Source of the DNA: Chitinophagaceae bacterium
GTDB taxonomy: Bacteria; Bacteroidota; Bacteroidia; Chitinophagales; UBA10324
Direction of reading: 5' to 3'
Length of the DNA: 64,000 nt
NCBI GenBank assembly: GCA_016717285.1
Contig: JADKFU010000005.1
Location: forward strand, 1,224,501 to 1,288,500
This document shows, in pieces, positions 35,812 through 43,005 of this stretch. The translations under genes were made by a program, and so were the position numbers. Under the pieces are notes generated by a model that had not been told where the DNA came from, did not search any database, and saw only the letters and a list, made by a program, of their open reading frames with translations. How positions within the stretch are numbered: the stretch's first letter is position 1; every line of letters begins with the position of its first letter.

Positions 35812-36549
35812 TCATAAATTTCTTCCCACTCTTAAAATAACCGGGAAATGTACTTGCTTCTTTTCCTGCTCCGGCCAGATTTTTTCCAGTTGCATTCGTA
35901 ATTCAATTACAGGATTGTTTCCGTGCTTTCTGATATAATGTTGCACGCCGGACCAGGTGTTCAGAAAACCTGTAAGTTCATCCAGTTTCCATTTATACTC
36001 CATCTCAAAGGAAGGAGTAGGTAATTCAGTAAACGGAAATGGAATGGTAGTATACAAATCATCCAGGTATTTTCTCTCCGGATCCCAGCAACCGTGCAAT
36101 TTCTGATTGTAAAAAAGCCGGATCAAAGCATCCACCTCCACATTGATGTGGCACAATGGATATCCAATTATCGCAATGATTCCATCAGGTTTTAATGTTC
36201 GTTTCACTTCATCGTAAAATTTATCGAATTGAAACCAATGAATTGCCTGGGCAACAGTAATGAGATCGAAAGAAGCGGATTTAAATGAAGATTTTTCTGC
36301 ACGTTCCACTTTGTAAATGATATTGCTGCGTTGCGAGGCATGTTTCAACTGGTTCCGGCTGATATCTGTTGCCATTACTTCCTCAAAATAACCGGCAAGC
36401 ATATTTGCTAACTGACCATTTCCTGTGGCAACATCCCATGCACGATTGCGATGAGAAAGAATTGGAATTAGAAAATCAAATATTTCTTTTGGGTAACCAG
36501 GCCTGAATAAAGCGTATTGATCAGAATTTGCGGAGAAATTGTCTTTCAA
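35812..36549 (-). CDS. Class I SAM-dependent methyltransferase
   Basis: 245 residues. Motif I (AWDVATGNGQLANMLAGYF), the acidic end of strand 2 (ATDIS), and FDLITVAQAIHWF followed by KRTLKPDGIIAIIGY give a Rossmann methyltransferase of the methyltransf_11 type. The N-terminus (FSANSDQYALFRPGYP) is typical of the yeast Tmt1/trans-aconitate-like branch. The substrate is unknown. Confidence 0.88.
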   Translation of the reverse strand: MKDNFSANSDQYALFRPGYPKEIFDFLIPILSHRNRAWDVATGNGQLANMLAGYFEEVMATDISRNQLKHASQRSNIIYKVERAEKSSFKSASFDLITVAQAIHWFQFDKFYDEVKRTLKPDGIIAIIGYPLCHINVEVDALIRLFYNQKLHGCWDPERKYLDDLYTTIPFPFTELPTPSFEMEYKWKLDELTGFLNTWSGVQHYIRKHGNNPVIELRMQLEKIWPEQEKKQVHFPVILRVGRNL

Positions 36550-36810
36550 GTATAATTTTTTTTATTTAACGAAGATAATGCATGTAAAAGCCGAATCAAA
36601 AATTGGGTGTTAGTTACAGGAAGAAAGGCATTTAAAAATCACCATGAAAAAAACGCAGGCTTCTGCATACATGGTTAATCTATTAATTGCTGCATGATAG
36701 ATCAAAATCATTTTAGTCATTTACAGGAGATTGTTTTAGAATGATTGACTGAGTGCAATTCGACTGAATAGTTTTTATTTTACGCGGATTAGAATAATTT
36801 AGAACACTGC

Positions 36811-38469
36811 ATGTCGGATAAAATAATTGTTTTTGTTGCCTTATTATTTGGAATAACGCTTTTGTCTGTTGTTGCCGACAAGATAAAGTTGTCTCAGCCT
36901 ATCATGCTTGTTGTGTCGGGTTTGTTGATTTGGTTGATTCCGGGAATGCCGGTCATTAAGCTTGATCCTGATGTGGTTTTTCTTATTTTTCTTCCTCCAT
37001 TATTATATGCCGCGGCATGGAACACTTCATGGAATGATTTCTGGGCATTCAAACGTCCAATTGGTTTGCTGGCCTTCGGACTCGTAGTGGCCACTTCTAC
37101 CATCGTTGCTTATTTCTCTGTTTGGTTGATCCCGGGCTTTACACTTGCATTGGGTTTTTTATTGGGCGGCATTGTATCACCACCGGATGCAGTTGCTGCG
37201 AATTCTGTGTTGAAAAGTATGAAAATTCCCAGGCGCGTTTCCATTTTACTCGAAGGTGAAAGTCTGGTGAATGATGCTTCAAGTCTTATCATTTTCCGTT
37301 TCGCTATTGCAGCCGTCATCACGGGACAGTTTTCATTAATCGAAGCGACGGGACAATTTTTTATGGTTGCGATAATGGGCGTAGTGGTCGGTTTAATGAT
37401 CGGTCAGGTGGTGTATGGTATTCACCGGTTTCTCCCTACTTCGCCCAATGTTGACACAGCGTTGACTTTAATTGCGCCTTACCTGGCGTACCTTATTGCA
37501 GAGCACTTTCATTTTTCCGGTGTATTATCTGTTGTAGCCGCAGGATTATTTCTATCCATTCGCGCAGCGAGGATATTTTCTTATGAAGCAAGGTTGCAGG
37601 CAATCGGAGTCTGGTCAACACTTGTTTTTATATTGAATGGCGTTGTATTCGTGCTTATCGGCTTGCAACTTCCACAGATCATTGGTGACCTGGATGGTGC
37701 AACATTGTTACAGGCTATACAATTCGGTACAGCTCTAAGTGTGTTGATTATCATCGTTCGTATGGCCTGGGTTTTTCCCGGAGCGTATCTACCACTCCTG
37801 CTTTTTCGCTCCATCAGGAAAAAGGAACCATGGCCCAACTGGAAAGGTGTGTTTATTGTGGGCTGGAGTGGTATGCGGGGAGTAGTGTCGCTCGCTTCGG
37901 CATTGGCGGTGCCATTAATTATGCAGGATGGTTCCGCATTTCCATTCAGAAACCTCCTCCTTTTCATAACTTTTTTTGTGATCCTGGTAACGTTAGTTGT
38001 GCAGGGCCTTTCGCTTCCATGGATCATTGGTCTTCTCAAAATTCCTGTTACAGAAGATGATTCAGCCGAAGAGAAGAAACTGCGTATTCAATTAGCGTAC
38101 AGTTCCATTGAAAAAATTGAAGCCAGCTATTCCAGCAAAGATGCTACACGCGATGCGCTTCATCATATTAAAACAAAGTATGAACGGCGCATTGATCATA
38201 TCAATCAGCGGATGCTGACGGCCGATTCTTCCGGACATTCAACGGAAGTATTTCATGAATTCAACAAGCTGCAGATTGAGCTTGTGAATTATGAACGTGC
38301 ACAGCTAACGTCCTTAAGACACCATAAAAAATTCAGCGAAGAAGTGCTGCGTAAACTGGAGTATGAACTTGATCTGGAAGAAGCTGTATTGAGAAGGCAG
38401 GCGCAGGTAAAAATTGAAGAGCCGACGCAGAGTGATTCTAAAAAGGAATTGCCTGTATTTAAGCTATAG
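36811..38469 (+). CDS. Na+/H+ antiporter (CPA1 family)
   Basis: 552 residues with about 12 membrane helices in the first 415 residues. The transport site is recognisable: SPPDAVAANSVLKSMKIP and LEGESLVNDASSLIIFRFA carry the conserved aspartates of CPA1 exchangers, and GWSGMRGVVSLASALAVP is the usual late motif. A charged cytoplasmic tail of about 130 residues, predicted coiled coil, follows. It exchanges sodium or another cation for protons at the inner membrane. Confidence 0.94.
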   Translation: MSDKIIVFVALLFGITLLSVVADKIKLSQPIMLVVSGLLIWLIPGMPVIKLDPDVVFLIFLPPLLYAAAWNTSWNDFWAFKRPIGLLAFGLVVATSTIVAYFSVWLIPGFTLALGFLLGGIVSPPDAVAANSVLKSMKIPRRVSILLEGESLVNDASSLIIFRFAIAAVITGQFSLIEATGQFFMVAIMGVVVGLMIGQVVYGIHRFLPTSPNVDTALTLIAPYLAYLIAEHFHFSGVLSVVAAGLFLSIRAARIFSYEARLQAIGVWSTLVFILNGVVFVLIGLQLPQIIGDLDGATLLQAIQFGTALSVLIIIVRMAWVFPGAYLPLLLFRSIRKKEPWPNWKGVFIVGWSGMRGVVSLASALAVPLIMQDGSAFPFRNLLLFITFFVILVTLVVQGLSLPWIIGLLKIPVTEDDSAEEKKLRIQLAYSSIEKIEASYSSKDATRDALHHIKTKYERRIDHINQRMLTADSSGHSTEVFHEFNKLQIELVNYERAQLTSLRHHKKFSEEVLRKLEYELDLEEAVLRRQAQVKIEEPTQSDSKKELPVFKL

Positions 38470-38501
38470 AAAGCTACCTGAATATTGGAAACAACAGATA
38501 A

Positions 38502-38532
38502 TTTGATTTCCCAAAAGCGCAACCTATCTTTA
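38502..38532 (+). promoter_or_regulatory. Promoter retained by the tRNA-Ser relic
   Basis: TTTG (38502-38505), a 19-base spacer, TATCTTTA (38525-38532). Geometry and boxes equal those of the intact tRNA-Ser promoter, although most of the spacer differs. Confidence 0.6.
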
Positions 38533-38537
38533 ACCCC

Positions 38538-38623
38538 GGAGAGATGGCAGAGCGGTCTAATGCGGCGGTCTTGTCCGAAGGATCCTTTGGAAAAACCATT
38601 GTCCTTTACGGGACCAGAGGTTC
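38538..38623 (+). pseudogene. tRNA-Ser relic with an 18-nt palindrome inserted in the anticodon
   Basis: Bases 38538-38573 equal the first 36 bases of the intact tRNA-Ser(UGA) at 38842-38926. An 18-base near-palindrome, TCCGAAGGATCCTTTGGA (38574-38591), then interrupts the copy exactly between anticodon bases 35 and 36. Homology resumes with AAAACC and continues through the variable arm (GTCCTTTACGGGACC; three substitutions overall) to GGTTC at 38623. The T arm and 3' acceptor strand are lost, so it cannot be a working tRNA. Confidence 0.8.
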
Positions 38624-38841
38624 TTCTATGGTTACGGCTATTCACAAACACGAAGGGTTGAAAAGAAATTTACTGATCGCGTTGCATTACACATAACAGA
38701 CAAGAATGGAAATCATATTGAAGAAATTGATACGAACCAATACGAGAAAGCATTGTGCGTGCTTAAACTGGCTGATAACTCTTTGCAACACCCGCAATAA
38801 CCATGACATGTAAATTATAAATGCTTATAAAACATAAACTG

Positions 38842-38926
38842 CGGAGAGAAAGGGATTCGAACCCCTGGTCCCGTGAAGGACAACGGTTTTCAAGACCGCC
38901 GCATTAGACCGCTCTGCCATCTCTCC
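38842..38926 (-). tRNA. tRNA-Ser (anticodon TGA)
   Basis: 85 bases, class II tRNA. Acceptor GGAGAGA with TCTCTCC, discriminator G, D arm GCAGAGCGGTCTAATGC, anticodon loop CTTGAAA (anticodon TGA), a long variable arm GTCCTTCACGGGAC, and T loop TTCGAAT. CCA is not encoded. It has a good promoter upstream on the minus strand. Confidence 0.96.
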
Positions 38927-38931
38927 GGGGT

Positions 38932-38962
38932 TAAAGATAGGTTGGAAAGATCAATATTCAAA
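38932..38962 (-). promoter_or_regulatory. Promoter of tRNA-Ser
   Basis: On the minus strand: TTTG (38962-38959), a 19-base spacer, TATCTTTA (38939-38932), six bases before the tRNA 5' end. Confidence 0.75.
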
Positions 38963-39179
38963 TGATATGGTTTCCAATAAGCCATTTTCTTCCTTCGCTG
39001 CTCTTAAAATAAATCTCTCTTCTGTAAGCTTCCGATTTTGTAGGAAATTTTTCGATGTAATGAATTACAAAAGGTCTTCTGCTTTTTGTGCTTCTCACTT
39101 TCCCCTGATTGTGACGCAAAAGCTCTCTCCGCATCTTTGCAATTAATGCATCTATTCCCTTACAACATATAATTTGCAA
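38958..39179 (-). pseudogene. GIY-YIG nuclease remnant next to tRNA-Ser
   Basis: The last about 45 residues (LRHNQGKVRSTKSRRPF ... EKFPTKSEAYRREIYFKSS, then EGRKWLI) match the C-terminal half of small GIY-YIG nucleases of the UPF0213-like kind. The N-terminal half with the GIY...YIG catalytic strands is missing: a stop lies in frame just upstream of 39179 and the 20 residues before the match are unlike the family. It is therefore truncated or decayed. Its 3' end overlaps the -33 box of the tRNA promoter. Confidence 0.65.
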
Positions 39180-39334
39180 GGTTTATAGTTCAATTCAGTG
39201 CCGGATTTCCATTTCAGTTTAAAGAAATCATTTCACCGGTAATTAAATTCACTGAGGAATTTATTCCATTCATGGTTGATTTACTTCAACAACCTGGAAG
39301 TGCATAAAAGTTATGCAACTTTCTAAAAGTACTT

Positions 39335-39853
39335 CTACGACGCAACAATTGTCTTTTGTACAAGTAGCATTGCAGCTTCGGTGCCTGCCAAGCGCAGCAT
39401 CCTGAATTTTTTCCCCGCCATTTCATTATAAAACATAAAGAATTTAACTAATTCGTCAAGCATAGATGGGTTCACATCTTTTATACTCTGAATATGTGCC
39501 AGGTCTTTAGCACAATCTGGCACTGACAGCAAACGATCATTGCGAACAACTTGCCCGTTTTTTTCTGTTTGCTCCGCTTCTATCAGTCCGATGGCACGAC
39601 ACTCAATCCAGTTACCCGGATAAGTAGGCATATCCATCATAACCAATGCATCCACAGGATCTCCATCTCCATTTATGGTATGTGGGATGAATCCAAAATG
39701 AAGAGGAAAGAACAAGCCGGTTGGCAGAATCTTTTTTAATTTGAACAAACCGGATTCCGGTTCATAATCATATTTATTCCTGCTTCCGCGGGGTGATTCA
39801 ATGATTACGTTCACGACATTCTTTTTTGCTGCAAAAGCGGGTGGTAATTTCAT
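39335..39853 (-). CDS. ppa: Inorganic pyrophosphatase (family I)
   Basis: 172 residues. It hydrolyses pyrophosphate to phosphate in the cytoplasm. The substrate/metal-site motif NGDGDPVDALVM, the upstream ESPRGSRNKYDYE and the LPTGLFFPLHFGFIPHT strand are typical of the family I enzyme. The C-terminus is helical as expected. No operon partner is visible. Confidence 0.95.
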   Translation of the reverse strand: MKLPPAFAAKKNVVNVIIESPRGSRNKYDYEPESGLFKLKKILPTGLFFPLHFGFIPHTINGDGDPVDALVMMDMPTYPGNWIECRAIGLIEAEQTEKNGQVVRNDRLLSVPDCAKDLAHIQSIKDVNPSMLDELVKFFMFYNEMAGKKFRMLRLAGTEAAMLLVQKTIVAS

Positions 39854-40182
39854 AGCAATTTATTTTTACCATGCGCTCTAAATTTTATGCCTTTAATTAT
39901 ACAAGTGCCGTAATCACCTCTTCAGGGATAGTGATGGGATAGATTTATAAACTGTTAAGCAACACTCATTTTTATGCAGGTTTTGATTATTGCAAGTGAT
40001 TGCATCCGATTCTTAACGGGAGTGAATGCTTCTTTGCATCCTCTTTTGTTTATATTGGGCGTAAATAATTCCTGGTATCACATGCATTTTGATTCCAGGC
40101 AAGTCTTTAAATTTTTTAAAGGATTGAAAGGCGGTTGATTTTCATAACTGGAAAAATCATGTGTTAAAAGCATTTAATCGCA
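39854..40182. other. Intergenic region, nothing recognised
   Basis: AT-rich, divergent between ppa and the membrane protein gene. No gene, hairpin or clear promoter found. Confidence 0.4.
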
Positions 40183-41355
40183 ATGAATCAACTGATCGCA
40201 TTTGCAAAAACACTTTTTGAAAAAATCAAACCCTTTCTTATGAGCGATGAAAATAAACCTGTGGATGCAACTCTAAAGGACCCTGAAAACGAATCAATAA
40301 CAGCATCGGCAGAAGAACCATCTGCGGAACCTGTTGAGGAAATCACGCCAGTTGAAAATATAGTTAAAGCAGACGTTGCTGTTCAGGTGACAGAAGCATC
40401 CACTGCGACTCCATTGCAGATCATTACAGCAGTAGCAAACGGTGCCGGCATTGGGCTTTTGCTGGGCATGCTGCTGGGTCTGGCAGTTTCGCCTGTGGTA
40501 AGCGGCATCATCGGTGTATTGTCAGGTATGCTTGCGGTGTTGTTAGGACTCGATGATAAATTTTTAAGTCCGCTGAAGAGCATACGCATTGGTGCATTCG
40601 GTTTTTTTTGTGTAGCGGGCATTGTGATGGGCATGTACATCAGAACCAACAATGGTTTATTGCCATCGCGCGAAAAAATGATGCAGCAATATACCAAGGT
40701 CGGATTCTCGAAACAGGAAGCACTTGACTTTATTGCCTACCGGGAATTCAACCTGATACCTTCTTCCTGGAAAGGTGGCGCTGCCGGTGAGGCAACTTCT
40801 TCAAGTGTAGATTCAGACTCAACTGGAGAAGAAGATGGTTCAGACGAAGCGGGTGAAGGTGCTGCTATAACTTCTTCGTCATCCGCCAAGCAAAGCACAG
40901 GTCATCAGTTTGCGGATCCGAATGAGAATGGAGCAGCGAGAAAAAACGTATTGTACTCTTCAGAAATTGACGCAAGTCAATGTTATATTCTGGATATGAC
41001 AAGTAGTGAAAAACCTGTTGCACAAATCAAAAATACATTTGAACAGGCTGGCGGAACCTGGAAAGAGCTGGCGGATAAACTTGGAACTGGTTTGCCTGAA
41101 AGCGTGTATCTGGAAGCGCTGTTTGATTTGCGTGATATTTTTTGTGAAGAAGGAAAAGGAGGTGTGTTGAAGATTCCTAAAAATGCTGCGGTTGACAAAT
41201 TGAACAGCACACAATCATTAAGTGAAATAAAAAAAACACTCGTGGCTGCAGCACCGATATGGAATACAATTGTAAACAAGTTGAGTGCTGATATTTCTGA
41301 AGGAAATCAAAAGACTTTGTTCTTGTCACTTGCAAAAATTCTTGGTCATGAATAA
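40183..41355 (+). CDS. Unrecognised membrane protein with acidic N-terminal region
   Basis: 390 residues. I do not recognise the family. An acidic, Pro/Glu-rich segment (about 20-75) precedes a compact hydrophobic block with three helices at about 84-103, 104-123 and 135-153, the first two glycine-rich (ANGAGIGLLLGMLLGLAVS). A Ser/Asp/Glu-rich linker (about 200-245) leads to a helical C-terminal domain of 150 residues. There is no cleavable signal peptide. The stop codon overlaps the start of a secreted trypsin-like protease by 8 bases, so the two are almost certainly made together. Confidence 0.8.
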   Translation: MNQLIAFAKTLFEKIKPFLMSDENKPVDATLKDPENESITASAEEPSAEPVEEITPVENIVKADVAVQVTEASTATPLQIITAVANGAGIGLLLGMLLGLAVSPVVSGIIGVLSGMLAVLLGLDDKFLSPLKSIRIGAFGFFCVAGIVMGMYIRTNNGLLPSREKMMQQYTKVGFSKQEALDFIAYREFNLIPSSWKGGAAGEATSSSVDSDSTGEEDGSDEAGEGAAITSSSSAKQSTGHQFADPNENGAARKNVLYSSEIDASQCYILDMTSSEKPVAQIKNTFEQAGGTWKELADKLGTGLPESVYLEALFDLRDIFCEEGKGGVLKIPKNAAVDKLNSTQSLSEIKKTLVAAAPIWNTIVNKLSADISEGNQKTLFLSLAKILGHE

Positions 41356-42922
41356 GATGATGATAATTGTATTGCTGCTGCTGACTTTCTGTTCACCTTC
41401 ATTTTCACAGTTCAAACCGGAAGTAGCCGAAAAATCTCTTGTGAAAGTGATGGTAACGGGTGGAACCAAAATGGGTGTTTGCAGCGGATTTATGTGGAAG
41501 AAGAAGTCGTGGGTGGTTACATCGCTACACGCCATGAAAGTGGGAGGAAAGGTGCAGGTTGTTTATTCCGGTGATAACATCAGGGAAGCGAAAGTGATTA
41601 AGGTTTATCAGCCGGGCGATTTAGTATTGCTTGAAACGACTATTGATGCGAATCCTGTTTCCAATACACTGATTCCGTTAACCACTTATCACCAGGGGGA
41701 AGTGGCTTTCGCAGAAAAAATTTATGCAATTGGTTATAATGGCGGTTCAAAAGGAGATCAGACGCAGGCATTGGAAAAAGGGCATGCTAATCCGGAGACG
41801 CTTGAATTCCTGGTAAGGCCTGAAGACAAAACACAACTGAGTGCATTGGGATTTCCTTCCATGAAATTGCCGATTTATTTTTTGAGCGGAAGTTTGTTAC
41901 CCGGATTTTCGGGTTCACCTGTTTTCAATACAAAGAATGAACTCATCGGCATTGGTGATGGCGGCTTAGAACGCGGATTGATGAATGTAAGCTGGTGCAT
42001 TCCGGCGAGCAATCTTGATGCATTGGAAGCATCGACTGTAGCTGCTTTGCCGGCAAATCTTGGTAACGCGTCACAACTTTATTCAGCAGAAGTGTTGATA
42101 GATGTGAAGCCTGAAAAGGCAATACCTGTGAGTCCTTCCGGTAATGGGGGAGAAGATCCCGCTGCAAATCCGGTAATGGCTGCTCCGGACCATCTTAATG
42201 ATGGCTACAACTCTTACGCGTATGGCAATTATGATTTCTTTCAAACCAAAACGCGCTCATTTGCCGAGATGCAAAGAACTTCCATTGATCCAAAAAATAT
42301 GGAAAGTTTTGCCGCGGATTTTAAAGCAAGCAATCTTAATATTGATTATGATGTACTGGATTTTGATATTTACCAGGATATTAATAACGGATTCATGTTG
42401 GCGTTGCCTTCCGGAACAAGTTTGAAATATGATAAAGATTATGAAGTATTCAGTGTTGACCTGGCAGATTTTCCGAATGGTGAATATTTTGATTTGTTTT
42501 ATTACATGGTGGATCACCAGGGCGATCCTGTGAATGAAGTGATTGGTAATATCAATGACGATTTTGATAATGATGTTAAAGGATTAATGATAGATCCCAG
42601 GTATACAAAATCGTATCAGATCAACGATGAGTGGAGAATTGATTATGTGTTGCTTAATGGCAACCAAAGTTATGAAGATGAAAACCTGGGACAGGTTTCC
42701 ACGAGTTTTTACCTGAATGTGATTTCAAATGACAAGGTGGCTTTTTACTCGCTCGCTGTATGTTATCTGCCTGAAAACCGAAAGGATATAAACGCTGCTT
42801 TTAGCAGCGGAATTGATTGCATAACCAATTATGATGCGAATGCTGTCTGCTGCGATTACTTTGAATCGCTGATGCAGATTGTTGTTGCGGCACATCTTAC
42901 TACATTGGCTTCTCTTTATTGA
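41348..42922 (+). CDS. Secreted trypsin-like serine protease
   Basis: 524 residues. A signal peptide (MNKMMIIVLLLLTFCSPSFSQ, about 1-20) precedes an S1-type protease domain. Putative triad: H61 in WVVTSLHAM, D91 in QPGDLVLLE and S188 in GFSGSPVF. This is the HtrA-like layout without PDZ domains. The C-terminal 280 residues are acidic, rich in Asp, Asn and Tyr, and not recognised. I start at the ATG at 41348, which gives the signal peptide; a start at 41285 would bury it. It overlaps the membrane protein gene upstream by 8 bases, suggesting a coupled pair. Confidence 0.85.
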   Translation: MNKMMIIVLLLLTFCSPSFSQFKPEVAEKSLVKVMVTGGTKMGVCSGFMWKKKSWVVTSLHAMKVGGKVQVVYSGDNIREAKVIKVYQPGDLVLLETTIDANPVSNTLIPLTTYHQGEVAFAEKIYAIGYNGGSKGDQTQALEKGHANPETLEFLVRPEDKTQLSALGFPSMKLPIYFLSGSLLPGFSGSPVFNTKNELIGIGDGGLERGLMNVSWCIPASNLDALEASTVAALPANLGNASQLYSAEVLIDVKPEKAIPVSPSGNGGEDPAANPVMAAPDHLNDGYNSYAYGNYDFFQTKTRSFAEMQRTSIDPKNMESFAADFKASNLNIDYDVLDFDIYQDINNGFMLALPSGTSLKYDKDYEVFSVDLADFPNGEYFDLFYYMVDHQGDPVNEVIGNINDDFDNDVKGLMIDPRYTKSYQINDEWRIDYVLLNGNQSYEDENLGQVSTSFYLNVISNDKVAFYSLAVCYLPENRKDINAAFSSGIDCITNYDANAVCCDYFESLMQIVVAAHLTTLASLY

Positions 42923-43005
42923 GAGCCATTGTATTTCGAAAAGTGATTTAAATTGAATACAAAGCGCTTTAATACATTTCCCTGCCCATTCAATGGAATT
43001 GTGAT

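Noticed and set aside
38289..38651. Minus-strand 120-codon open frame
   Set aside because: It is antisense to the end of the antiporter gene and to the tRNA relic and has no protein-like character.
41285..41347. Upstream start for the trypsin-like protease
   Set aside because: It would put 21 residues before a clean signal peptide and overlap the previous gene by over 60 bases.
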